Assembly (NCBI GenBank): GCA_030704615.1
Contig: CM060733.1
Location: 70,682,001-70,742,000 of the forward strand
Direction: 5' to 3'
DNA from: Takakia lepidozioides
Taxonomy: Eukaryota > Streptophyta > Takakiopsida > Takakiales > Takakiaceae
Length of the DNA: 60,000 nt
Part shown: positions 21,905 through 31,959 of the stretch, piece by piece
How positions within the stretch are numbered: position 1 is the stretch's first letter
Layout of the letters: each line of letters opens with the position of its first letter
Program-made: the position numbers and the translations under genes
Notes under the pieces: model-generated
What the model was told of the DNA's origin: nothing
The model's input: the letters and a program-made list of their open reading frames with translations, nothing else
Database searches by the model: none

Positions 21905-23079
21905 GCAGGCCGACACACTTCACAGCACTGAACTCGTGCTTCAGTGAACCTTGATGATGCGCCGTATAAACCTGCTCCCCTGCTGCTACATGGTACTCGT
22001 GATGGCTGGCTCTTGGGATGCGCATTGGTGGTTAAACAAATTCTTCTCTGGCAGACGACAAAGCCGTGATCGCTTTGATCATAAACTCATGGTTCTTTAT
22101 TTTGCAGCGGCGCTTTTACTCCTTGTTGGGAAGTACTCTATCCCTATTTATCTACAGATTACATGTTGCTCTCTCTTTGTGTATGAGCCATTCTCTATCT
22201 GTGAACGCTTCTACTCTGATTGCGTTCTGTTGGAGACGATCTGTTGGACGCCATGGCGCAGGGCATACCACAAACACTCAAGGTTTTTTGAGTTTACCAT
22301 TGCTTGAATTGTGATCTGTACTTGCTTTAGAATTCAACACTGACATGGATAGCAACTGTGAAGACCTGCCATTTACCTGCTGCATCCTCACTAACACACA
22401 TCGCTATGTGGTGGTTTTTGGGACGGGCACAGGTGAGGGTCTTCACTTGTCTTGATTTCTTGAAGCTTGCAGTTCCTGTTCTTGCAAATGTGGATAATGC
22501 TGCTGCCTAAGCTGCTGATGCCATCTGCTATTTCAAACTGCCACCATGCCGCTTCAGACCTGCTCCAAGATGGCTCCAATGAGGGTCTGCTTCTCTCCTT
22601 ACCCCTGTTTATGGTTTTTTACAACCACATTTGCATGTGTAGGAGTTAAGCTATGAAGGATACAAGGATACAAAATAGCAGTTATTACTCTGACTGCCTT
22701 GATACTTGGCTCTGAAATGAGACTTCTTGGTATGACTCTGATGGATCAAAAGGATAGGCTTTGATAGATAACACACATTCTTCAAGGCCCTCATATCATT
22801 TTGGTTTCATGGCTTGATAACAAACAGGGGTTTCTGAGCTGCTCTTTCACCTTGGCAGAACTATTTTATGAGGCCTTAAAATACCATTCTAGGCCTATAC
22901 CTGCTTAAGGGGGCTCTACCCTGTTGTTTCTTCTTCCTTTTTAAGAATCTTGCTTATATCTTGGTTCTAAAACATCATCTTCAAACCAAACCTGCAATCT
23001 GGTTTTTGAAATGAGTTTTTAATGGATTTTTGAGATGATGATGTATACTATGGTGCTTTCATGATATGAATGACCTGGA
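21905..23079. other. No gene recognised
   Basis: Moderately AT-rich DNA with short frames only and no domain, repeat or structural RNA that I could identify. The right edge, near 23,080 (CCCACCCTCCCGCCCTGTTT), matches inverted sequence at 19,030-19,060 and marks the start of the plus-strand LINE copy. Confidence 0.35.
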
Positions 23080-23735
23080 ATCCCACCCTCCCGCCCTGTT
23101 TTTTCAGAGACCCTAAAATGTAATGGGGTATTCAAATGAGATTGTAAACATGAAAGAGAATGTTAGATGGTGCCCTGTAAAGGGCTGTTTTGTCTTTCAA
23201 TGACAATGACCTTAGCGGTCTTGTCCATGTCTTGACATGACATGTATATCTTCCCTCTCTTCTGTGCTACTCTATTTTAAGCTCCCGACACCCTAAATTC
23301 AAGGTCAGATGGTGGGTTCAGCTGCAACATATGTCCAACACCAGATATCCTAAGTTAATCGACTCTATATCTTGGAAACAGGACCGCCCTGTCAAACAGG
23401 GTGAGCCCTAGGAGAATAGAGTATAAGAGATTCTCAAGGATCTGAATCTGGACCCGCAAGTCTTGACCTTGCTGGATAAACCTGACTTAGAGAGTGTAGT
23501 GTCCAAAGCCATGTCTGTTACCAGAAAATTGTCCGATGAAAATGAAGTTAGGAAGAAAACTTCCCTGAACCTGTTTCCAGTCTGTGACATGGGGGAGGAC
23601 ATCATGGATGCGCTCAAGGGTCTATCTCACTCTTGGCACCAGACCTAAATTTAAAGTCAGGGCAGGAAGACTACCTTTGAACAGTAAACAGAAGCAGAGA
23701 GGAAAGGGAGGGTGCAATTTCCCTGACGTACCTCT
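23080..23735 (+). pseudogene. LINE fragment, copy B2
   Basis: Plus-strand match to the minus-strand LINE copy A. 23,080-23,270 corresponds to 19,060-18,880, and 23,280-23,735 corresponds to 18,770-18,340, up to the start of the zinc-knuckle region (KQRGKGGCN). The block encoding ECMSACSKTANVAVWGEFG in copy A is missing here between 23,270 and 23,280, a small deletion. The frame is broken. Together with copy B1 it represents a rearranged LINE 3' end. Confidence 0.7.
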
Positions 23736-24094
23736 GCTGCTGCGGTGTTGTCGCGGCTGTCAGCGGCGCGAGTCCCAGCCGCTGCAGGGCGTCTCTCCCC
23801 CGCTCACCACGGCTCTCTCTCTCTCTTCAGCTCGTTAGGTCGCGCCTCTGCGCGGCGTTCCTACCACACAGGAGAGAGAGACATCAGCCCGTGCTTAGGG
23901 CAAGTAAAAAAGACAGAAAGTGAGGGAGGAGGCAGTGCTTACTTTGGGCGTTGGAGCGGCGTTGGGGCAAACTCCTTGGGGCCTTGCGACCACCTTGGGC
24001 TCAGCAGCAGGTGCGTTTCTCCTCCACCCTAAACCCCACTCTCTGAACTACATCTCTCCCAAAGAACAAACGAAAAAGGGACGGGAAAGAGATG

Positions 24095-24480
24095 CTTCAA
24101 GCACTTAGGGAAAAAAAGGGCGCGGCGCCCACGTGCGACGCCCAGCCGTTGCACGCCTGCGCCTGCCCTTTTTTGAAATGTAAAAGTGAAGTTTGCGACG
24201 GCTGGCCGTCGTTTCTTATGACCCCCGGCCATAAATATAAAAAAACACGTCGCCCCCCGCGACGGCTGTCCGTCGCGGGGTGCGACCCCCAGGTAAAAAA
24301 CAAAAAAAAACTCGTCGTCCAATCCGACGCCAGGGTGTCGCAGGAGGCGACCGCCGGCCTTTCTGGATTTACGGTTTAGGGCCTTTTGGGTTTCTTAGTT
24401 TTTATTTTATTTATTTATTTTTTCATATGGTAGTGGGTTAGGGTGTTTGCTTTTCTTTATGGTGCTGGGTTTTGGATTGG
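24095..24480 (+). repeat. Internal copy of the CACTA left subterminal region
   Basis: Same order as the true left end at about 10,080-10,440: GCGACG/CGTCGC palindromes (GCGACGGCTGTCCGTCGC near 24,260), GACCCCCGGC words, CTTTCT-GGTTTAGGG, a T-rich run, then CATATGGTA-TGGG and GGGTGTTTG-TTTTCTTTATGG. It lies in the same orientation as the left end but 14 kb inside the element, directly upstream of the tnpA-like gene. It is best read as the left flank of a second, related CACTA copy. Confidence 0.75.
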
Positions 24481-24751
24481 CGGTTTTGGTTGTGGGTCTT
24501 GGGGTTAAAAGGATAAACGGTGTAAATTAGGATTCACATACCCAAAATGTGGTTCAATCTGATAATCGCAAAGCGCTGGGTCTCAACAAATTTTTCCATA
24601 GTGTGAGCATCCTGAAGATAGAACGAGATGAAGGATTTATTGTCTTGGGCTCTAGCACCATAGAGGAAGGATTTGTGTGTTGGTGGTGTGTGTTAATTCG
24701 GGAGGTTGTTGCTGAGCCGGATGCTCAGTTGAGCACACCCCCGGCAACCAA

Positions 24752-26187
24752 GATGGGTGAAATGTACCTTGGCAAGCACATCACCCGTTCGGGGGCCCAG
24801 TATGGCCACCTTTTGGTCACCCCATAGCGACCCCTTCCTCCGCAGCAAAGGCTGCACTTGCCAAGGCCCAACGTCAGGTTCAAGGGTCTTTGAAAGCCTC
24901 CATTGCCAGCCCATTGTTGTCGATGAGGGAGGAGGAGACGAGGAGGGCCAATGAAGTGGCCAAGATAGCAAAGCGCCTCGAAGAAGTCAAGCCGGGTGAG
25001 GGCTTCTACCCTGATACACATTTGGGGGGGGGAGAGGATGAGGTATGGGCCGGTTCAGAGCAGCCTAGCCGATCAGCGACACCGCCCCCTGAGCCTGAGC
25101 GGTCAGCAAAGAAGGGCCTGGACTACGGGGCGCCGCCACCGGCTATGATCCACATCTGGAATCTACTTCCAGTGGCGCTCCGGGAGGGGATAGAGCAGGC
25201 ACTTCCGAAAACGGGGATTCCTCCCACATCGGGTGACACCAGGGGCGAGTCGGACAAGCTTGCAAAGGTACAACTGTCGCACCTTGTTCCATGATTTATC
25301 CTTTCCTTTGCATGCATGATTTTTCTTTGTTGTTTGTTTTCTTTTTTGAATTTGGGAGGTTATTTGTCTTCAGGAGGCAGCAACATGGCTGGCCTCATTG
25401 GTGCAGTCCCGTGGGGTTGCCAATGAGGGAGAGCACGTGGTATTCATGAAGGACCCGAACACCAAAGGTAAGAAGAAGAGGCCTCGATCTCCCGAGATCC
25501 CTTTTACCATCAATGAAGGGGCTGCCGAGGAGAGAGAGAGAAGGGAGAGGGAGAAGGAGAGGGAGGAAGTAGCGGGGAAGGGGAAGGAAAAGAAGAAGAA
25601 GAAAAATAAGTCCCATGGAGAGGAAGGGGTGAGTGTGCATGCGGGGGAGGGCAGTGGGGTAACAAAGGAGCAGGGAAGGAGGCTACAAAGAAGGGAGAGG
25701 GTGGGATGGCCTTGGCGATACAGGACGTGGAGTTGGCAAAGATCGTGGTGCCACCGGTGGAGGTGAATCGCCATGGCGACCCCTGCGGTGCGTTCTGGGA
25801 GGCTATGAAGAAGCCAGCCTTCAAACTCGCATTGAGGTGGTTGCCTTTGCACATTGAGTGGGCTGATTAGCACTTTGGCGCGAAGCGGGCGTATGCCCGT
25901 GAGTTAGACCACCGGTTTCCGGGCAATTGGAGTGACACAAGGGTGATGGAGATGGTGGGGCGAAACTTGAAGGACAAGAGGTACCGTGCCAAACAGATCA
26001 TTTGGAGGGCAATGGAAAAGGGGGCCATACCCAAACCACCTTATGGAATTACACAGGTTGGCAAATCCTGAATCATGTCACCTTCCATTTGTCGCATGTG
26101 CATTAATGAGGTGGATTTGATGCAACGTATGTGTGTAATTCACTAATTGTTGGGGGGGGGGGGGGGGGGGGGGGGGGGGTGGGTATC

Positions 26188-26218
<31 letters not shown>

Positions 26219-26727
26219 TGGGTGTCGTGGGATCGAGTGCGCGGAGAGACTTGATGCGCAAACAAGGCCAAATTTGACTGGGCACTCCGAAGCACAACAG
26301 TCCGCCTTGACAAGCACGAATCCACACACAAGTGGGGCGTCGACGGATCCAAGGTTTTATCTTGCGATTTGTAAGTCGTACTTCCCTATTGATTTTGTTA
26401 TGTCTTCTTTCTGGCTCCATCATCGCGAAGAACTGACCTTTAATTTGTGGCATGTGTAGCAACGCGCGTTTGAGAGGAAGCCATCTCCGTTAGAGTACAA
26501 CTACGCCAAGGAGCATGGTTGGCAATCCCTCATGAAGAACATGGCCAACACAGAGGGAGAGTGCACTACAGGGCACTAGTATGAATGAGGTCGAGGATCA
26601 TGCCCAAGGATTGGATGAGAGCTCTGTGGGACTTAGGGGAACGCCGCCTCATTTACGTGCTCTGGCAAAGGGCGCGGAGTCATCAGGCTCATCGGATAGC
26701 TCTGAGTCCTCCACTGAGGATGACTAG
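24752..26727 (+). CDS. TnpA-like DNA-binding protein gene of CACTA type, damaged
   Basis: Probable accessory protein that binds subterminal repeats of CACTA elements. Exon-like blocks: MGEMYLGKHITRSGAQYG (24,752), a frameshift near 24,810, then a helical block (SAAKAALAKAQRQVQGSLKA; REEETRRANEVAKIAKRLEE), ending at a GT donor at 25,268; a second exon from 25,371 (EAATWLASLVQSRG, then a highly charged E/K/R coiled-coil stretch 25,470-25,620). A shifted frame gives GDPCGAFWEAMKKPAF and LPLHIEWAD, a TAG at 25,867, and FPGNWSDTRVMEMVGRNLKD, which fits the plant En/Spm accessory-transposase region. Further blocks lie at 26,260-26,370 and 26,460-26,727, the last ending in an SSDSSESSTEDD acidic tail. 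A long poly-G run lies in an intron. Divergent from tnp2. Assignment rests on architecture and the NWSDTR region; frameshifts and a stop suggest it is inactive or misassembled. Confidence 0.6.
26149..26217 (+). repeat. Long G-runs interrupted by TGGGTATC
   Basis: About 60 of 69 bases are G, in two uninterrupted blocks. It lies in a presumed intron of the tnpA-like gene. Such runs can form G-quadruplexes and are prone to length error in sequencing. Confidence 0.8.
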
Positions 26728-27007
26728 TCCTAGTCCATGTAGGTCCCAGGGTCAGTCTACTGAACCCTTGTGAGCTTTTCAGCTCATGTCTTGTAAATAT
26801 ATTTCCGTCTTTCCATCTTCCATCTTATTCATGTGTCGCACCGTCCTCACCCTCGATTCATGCTTGCTCAATTGTGTACCTGCTAATTCAAGAAATGGAA
26901 CTGTAAGTTCTCCCCATCCCCAAATACAAAACCAGGAAAAAAAACAAAAAACCCCCCCAATTCACCCCCAAAATGAACCCCCAACCCCCCCCACCAGGCT
27001 GCCCTCA

Positions 27008-27605
27008 CAACTGCAGCACGTCGCCAATGGCGACGTGTTTTTTAATCCGGGGTCGCAACCCGCGATGCCCCTGGCGTCGCGGAGACCGCCTCCCTGCCTG
27101 CGCCACTTTTTTTTTTAAAAAATTAAAAAAAAAAAACGCGACGCCGGAGCGTCGCAACAACCCACGCCCGAGCGTGGCGAGACCGACTCCAGCTGTTTTG
27201 TGTCCGCCCAATAGTCGCTGGCAGCGACGCACGTGCGTCGCTTGGCGTACCACCCATCCCACCCGGTTGACTCCCGGTCAGGTTAGAAAAAAAAAAGGTG
27301 ATGCGACGCCGCGCCGGCGCCCCCACCAGCGCTGTCGGCTGGAGGGCGCAATGGCGAGACGTCACTCGAAGAGGCTCCTGCCATCGGTGCGGACGGCCTG
27401 AAAAAACTGACGTCCGGCAGTCGCGAGAGTTTGGGGCGGGGCTCGCGACCCCATACATACGTCGCACTTTTGCGACGTCATTTTGGCGACGCCCTTGCGA
27501 CTGCAGGGCGACGGCCGGGCGTCGCAAATTCTGCGCCTCCCACGTGCCTGAAAAAGGGCGTTTTCCCGACGTTGCGCAGGCATCGCAAAGGCCCCCCTTT
27601 TCCTG
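27008..27605. repeat. Right subterminal palindrome region of the CACTA element
   Basis: GC-rich DNA with repeated GCGACG/CGTCGC palindromes, for example GTCGCCAATGGCGAC (27,019), GCGACGCCGGAGCGTCGC (27,138), GCGACGCACGTGCGTCGC (27,224) and GGCGACGGCCGGGCGTCGCA (27,507). It is the counterpart of the left-end array and ends at the CACT terminus at 27,610. Confidence 0.85.
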
Positions 27606-27613
27606 CAGTGTAC

Positions 27614-28062
27614 CCACTTGGTAGTGTAATCAGTGGCTGTGAGGATATATTGGTTCTGTGTGTACCTCGCTGTAGGTTTATGTGGTCCTACGAAGTCTAG
27701 CCCCCAACGCTGAAATGGCTCTGTTGGTAGTATTGGGTGCATAGCTCTTTTTCCAGTTCTTTCTACTGGTCCCATTCTCTGGCAAACATCACACTGTTGG
27801 CAGTGTTTGTAAGTGTCTCGAAAGATTGTAGGCCACCAGTATCCTGCAAATAATATCTTCTTTGCCGTCAGATCCGAACTGAAGTGTCCTCCTGATATTC
27901 CTTCATATAATTCTTGCATCACTGTTTTGGCCTGTTCTTTGTCCACACATCTTCTCATGATGGAATCAATTCCTCGTTTGTAAAGAATTCCTCCGATCAC
28001 CATATATGGTTTGCTTTTCATTGAAAGCTTTCTCTTGTCATCTTTGGTGTATTCTTCAGGAA
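27614..28062 (-). pseudogene. Gypsy integrase, N-terminal part (H2C2 zinc site and start of catalytic core)
   Basis: Contains [14 protein letters not shown], the H-x-C-C zinc-binding segment ([12 protein letters not shown], then [11 protein letters not shown]) and the first catalytic aspartate in RWGLDFVGP. It then reads [13 protein letters not shown] up to the CACTA insertion at 27,610. The catalytic core continues at 9,775 on the other side of the 17.8-kb insertion. The H2C2 motif has an H of the usual HxxxH replaced or shifted. To the right it is separated from RNase H by a 1.1-kb insert. Confidence 0.9.
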
Positions 28063-29182
28063 ATTTTCCGCATTACTACTTACGCAGTGGCACAAGGACG
28101 GACGAACGCAGAGTACCTTTTCTCTAAATCGATACTTGCAAGCCCCACAAGCTTACAAGCACTTACCCATTTCATTCTGTGCCAACCATACCTTCATGCT
28201 CTGTGCCCTGCAAGCTTTCCTTCAGCTGTTTCAAACAAAGCCTTTCTGTTTGTCTAGAATGAAGAGAGTGAGGGGAATGGAGGATATCAGGGTGAAGAGC
28301 ACGATGATACTGCAGAAGCAAACAATTGCAGCACCGCAGGTAGTACAGCTGCTAAGGGAGTTGCGATTGGAAGGGCTGCTACGCAAGGACTGGTCCTTGC
28401 ATCATCGGCAATTCATGATACAATTTCTTCAGAACTTTGAGCCTCGGACAGGAGTTTTCCAGGTGAGGGGAGTAGATATATAAATTACTCCCCAGTACCT
28501 GCAGCAATTGTTTGATTTGCCATCAGACATGTGGATGTGGATGAGCACAGGGCAAGATTGCGATAGGGAATTTGTTCCAAGAAGGGAGTTTCTTTAAAAC
28601 TCAGGTTTTGCTTGTACCAAAGCCGAGTACCCAGGCTAAGGGAAGTTGGTCAATCTTGAACGTTCTGTTTGCCATGAAACAGAACCAACAGTATTTGAGC
28701 AAGTCATTCACAGAGGGAATCCTGAAAGCTTTGAGGGGAGAGGATGTCGCTTGGGCGGAGTTAATGTACAACGGATTGGTGGACGAGATGAAGAGGTTAC
28801 AGGGCACTGCTGCTAAATCTCTGATCATTGTGTCCGGTCCAGTCATTGCCCAAATAATTCTTGATTCTTGCATACTTGATACTCGGGAACGTAAGGAGAT
28901 GGGAGTGTTTGAGGCAGAAACCACAGCAATTGAAGAGCAAGGCTCTTCACACAGTGAGGGTGGACTGGCAGCGCAACACCAGTCTAAGAGACGGAGGTGG
29001 GGTATGACTGTAGTGGCGGATCCACTGGCTTCACGGAAACCGCACGATAATGTTTCCCAAGCTCTTTGTGCCGGATGGGGCACAGCAGCACAGAGAGCTG
29101 CTATTATTGGAAGCAGGGCCTTCAGAGAGGGAAGAGGAAGTCACTTCGATACCACAGCCACCACAACCAATTGACTCAGTAT
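28063..29182 (+). pseudogene. 1.1-kb insert with plus-strand ORF related to the gypsy extra-ORF domain
   Basis: Interrupts the minus-strand gypsy pol between the end of RNase H (DWQWPIKYYL) and the H2C2 region ([14 protein letters not shown]). The plus-strand block 28,572-29,174 encodes MKQNQQYLSKSFTEGILKAL, then GEDVAWAELMYNGLVDEMKR. It resembles by eye the LRQNHSYCTKELIEQML...LVNWAGFLLKKLIQEL block of the extra ORF at 7,435-8,121. An earlier block (28,257-28,483) is charged (REEL/RLEGLLRKD). It is probably a fragment of a second retroelement inserted in antisense. No convincing target duplication or terminal repeats were seen. Confidence 0.5.
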
Positions 29183-29530
29183 CAGGTAGTATTTGATTGG
29201 CCATTGCCAATCATCTTGATCTTGGTCTTGAAGTTCTTTATGATTATTCTTTGGTGTTTCTCCTTCATCTGTGGATTCTCCATCCTCTGTTGTTTCCTCT
29301 TCATCTGTCTCAAATAATTTAAGAGAATATGGAAGATCATGGTTTGCTTGAAACACTCCTAGAGCGTCCAAAGGGTCAGTCTCTTCTTCTTGGGCTTCTG
29401 GTTGAACAGCAAACAGAAATGCATCGGGAAGTTGATCCTCCACTCCTGTTGCTGGTTCTCCTATGGTAATTCTTGATAGATGATCTGCTGTAACATGAAT
29501 CTTTCTGGTTTATGAACAACTTCAAAATCA
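29183..29530 (-). pseudogene. Gypsy pol spacer after RNase H (acidic segment)
   Basis: Minus-strand continuation of pol: DQLPDAFLFAVQPEAQEEET, a D/E-rich run, then DDWQWPIKYYL, the conserved sequence preceding the H2C2 domain in plant gypsy elements. It is cut off by the 28,063-29,182 insert at its 3' side and by the short retroposon at 29,545-29,618 at its 5' side. Confidence 0.7.
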
Positions 29531-29544
29531 TATTCATGAAGAAG

Positions 29545-29583
29545 GCGAAGTGACTCTCAGTTACGCCGGCCTTGGTCGGAGTC

Positions 29584-29618
<35 letters not shown>
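29545..29618 (-). mobile_element. Short SINE-like retroposon, GA-tract head, copy 2
   Basis: A 74-bp insert flanked by a perfect 14-bp direct repeat TATTCATGAAGAAG (29,531-29,544 and 29,619-29,632). Read on the minus strand it begins with a long (GA)n tract, then CGACTCCGACC, GGCCGGCGTAACTGAGAG and TCACTTCGC, the same family as 6,178-6,268 but ending earlier. Confidence 0.8.
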
Positions 29619-29621
<3 letters not shown>

Positions 29622-29632
29622 TCATGAAGAAG

Positions 29633-30788
29633 TAATAACCATCGAGCAACCTTGCCACTAGCTATGGTCGATTTGCCAAATGAACCAAAGCCTGATTATC
29701 AACAATAAACTTTAAGCGATTGCCAAGTAAATAATGCCGAAACTTTTGAACAACATAAATCATTGCCAGTGCTTCCCTCTCCGTGGTGCTATAGTTCTTT
29801 TCAGCAAGTGTCAACAGTATGCTTGCATAATAGATTGGTTAATCTATTGTGCCTGTCACATTCTAAGCCAGAACTGCTCCCAGGGCGATGCCTGATGCAT
29901 CACTGTGTACATGGAATGGTAAATCCATCTTGGATTGATCAGGATTGGTGCCAATGTGAGTGCTCTTTTTAGTGAATCAAACGATTCCTGACATTTTGGA
30001 GACCATTGGTATTTGGCATCCTTCTTTAGCAGTCTATAGACTGGTGCTGCTTTGTGAGCGTACTTGGCCATGTACCTTCTGTAATAGCTTGTCTGCCCCA
30101 GAAATCTTTTGAGTTTCTTTGGATTCTGTGGTGGTGGTATTTTCTGGATACTGTCCACCTTCTTTGGGTCAACCAAAATCCCTTGTTGGCACACAATGTG
30201 TCCCAATAGTAATCATGAATTCATACAAAATGTGCATTTTTTGGGGTTGAGACTTACTCCATTGTTTCTGCAGGCTTTTCTGCAGTGTAGGCAGAGTTTT
30301 AACTGTGCCAAGTGTTTGGATTTCTGTCCGAAGATGCTGAAATTGTCTAAGAATACTTGTATAAAGTCAGTGAGATAGCTCTTGAATATCTCAGATACCA
30401 CTCTTTGAAACGTGACAGGTGCGTTGCAAAGTCCAAATGGCATAACTTTGTAAGCGTAGGCTCCCCATTCAGTGATGAATGCGGTCTTCTCTCGGTCTTC
30501 TTCTGCCATTTGCACCTGATTGTACCCACTGAATCCATCCATGAATGAGTACATCTCATGCCCTGCCACTGTGTCCAACACTATCTCTGTAAAAGGTAGT
30601 GGAAATGGATCTTTCTTGGTTCCTTCATTCAATTTGTGGTAGTCCACACATACTCGTAATTTGCCATTCTTCTTGGGTACTATTACAATGGGTGATAACC
30701 ATTGTGGTTTCTCTACTGGGTATATGAATCCCGCATCTAGTAATTTTTTGATTTCTTCCCAAACCTTAGCTGCATAGTTGGGATTCAT
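29633..30788 (-). pseudogene. Gypsy reverse transcriptase and RNase H
   Basis: Copies element RNA into DNA. RT from 30,788: LLDAGFIYPVEKPQWLSPIV, VPKKNGKLRVCVDYHKLN, FSGYNQVQMAEEDREKTAFI, FGLCNAPVTFQRVV, and the catalytic-site segment VFLDNFSIF, where the usual second aspartate of the YxDD box is Asn. A TGA near 30,208 interrupts NS-x-LLLGHIV; a CGA-to-TGA change would explain it. RT continues as VDSIQKIPPPQNPKKLKRFL and TSYYRRYMAKY (30,206-29,856). RNase H follows in shifted frames with DASGIALGAVL, NYSTTEREALAMIYVVQ and FIVDNQALVHLANRP, giving the D-E-D catalytic pattern. Stops within RNase H and the catalytic-site change show it is dead. Confidence 0.9.
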
Positions 30789-30945
30789 TATGTATCGGTT
30801 CTGTCGAACTGGTTTGGTGTCAACTTCCAGCTCAATTCGGTGCTGATAGATGTTAGGGGGTATTCATTTCAGATCTTTGTAGTTCCAAGCGAATACATCC
30901 TTGTGTTCAGTGAATAGTGCAGTGGCTTATTGTAGAAATGATTCT

Positions 30946-31500
30946 TCAAGGCATGCACTCACTCGTACTATCTGTGGTTCTTCCACTGTTCCCAGATTCA
31001 CTTGAATCAATTGAGTTTCTTCCGTCACTATACATCCTGCAATCTCCTTCTTCATCCGACAGCCCACTGGACCAGTCATACTTTTCCACTATGCAAGGTC
31101 GTTTCTCTCGTGGAATCGGACCTCGTTGCTTCGTGGTGATAGTGACTTGTTCTGATCCTTTCTTGATCGTGAGAGTCTGACTTCCCCAATCATGGTGAGA
31201 TTGGGCTTGTGTTAACCATGGTCTGCCAAGTAGTAACAAATATCCTTCTACCACATCTTCCATTCTAAGAATGGTCACCGATACTTCGTATACCAGTGCC
31301 TGCAGCTTCCATTGCAAGACGTCTGATGATACCCAATGGTTGTACTTTCCGTTGATCTGCCATTTGGACCGTGAATGGAGCAGGTTCCATATGCCCCAAT
31401 CCTACTTCTTTCTTCTTCATCCTTTCTGTCATTATTTTCACTCCAAATCCTCCGTCGATGAGTACATCTGTCACCAGCTTTCGTCCGATACGTACTTGTA
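30946..31500 (-). pseudogene. Gypsy aspartic protease region
   Basis: Contains VLIDGGFGVKIMTERMKKK, where the usual D-S/T-G catalytic triad of retropepsins reads D-G-G, as in some plant gypsy elements. This is followed, across a frameshift near 31,290, by VLVYEVSVTILRMEDVVEGY and YLLLLGRPWLTQA, the typical I-L-G-R-PWL flap-to-end motif. The protease would cleave the Gag-Pol polyprotein. Confidence 0.75.
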
Positions 31501-31959
31501 ACCCCGGTATTGCTTCATCGTAGTCTAGAGCTTGTGGTATACTTGTGGGTTTATCGTATAAACCTCTGGTGCTGGCGGTGTAGGGGTCAAAGCCTCAATT
31601 GCTCCAAATAAAGTTTTCTTGCAGTGCGGAGCAATTTTCAGTAATTGTCCAATGGTGATTTGGGTCTTGGTCTGGCATATTACTTCAGCTAATGTTGTCT
31701 CCGTGGTTTCATTCGTGGTCTTAGTGGTTGGTCTGATCTAATTATCTGGGGTTGGATCTCCAGAAGGTATACGGGTTCCTTGTAGTTGAGCTATGGCCTT
31801 GCTTACCTCCTGGTGTAAGCTCTTTTCTTCCTACCATGCTGCACTTTCTGGATATTGTCTTCGGTCTTCTTCGGATTCAGACTCCTTATCTAGAGGTTTC
31901 TGTTTCTTGGCCTGAGTTTGGGTTACCGCAAGGGTGTCCATTACAGGAGTTACCACACT

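Larger units (their letters stand above)
9776..27610. mobile_element. 17.8-kb composite CACTA transposon inserted in gypsy integrase
   Basis: Left terminus CACTATAGCAAATGG (9776) and right terminus reading CACTGCAGGAAAAGG inwards from 27,610. Both are flanked by TAC (9773-9775 and 27,611-27,613), the 3-bp target duplication expected of CACTA elements. Removing the element and one TAC restores a continuous integrase frame across the site, which fixes both ends to the base. Inside are subterminal palindromes of the GCGACG...CGTCGC kind at both ends (9,790-10,330 and 27,008-27,600), a minus-strand tnp2 (10.7-15.2 kb, possible first exon near 17.5 kb), a SET-domain segment, a plus-strand tnpA-like gene, and an internal repeat of the left end (24,095-24,480). 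LINE pieces and foldbacks fill 17.9-23.7 kb. The internal second left end suggests that two CACTA copies moved together as a macrotransposon. Confidence 0.9.

Noticed and set aside
26078-26352. Proline-rich protein on the minus strand
   Set aside because: It is the translation of the poly-G tract; no other coding support.
28063-29182. TA or TTA target duplication for the 1.1-kb insert in pol
   Set aside because: Flanking bases can be aligned several ways and no terminal repeats support any of them.
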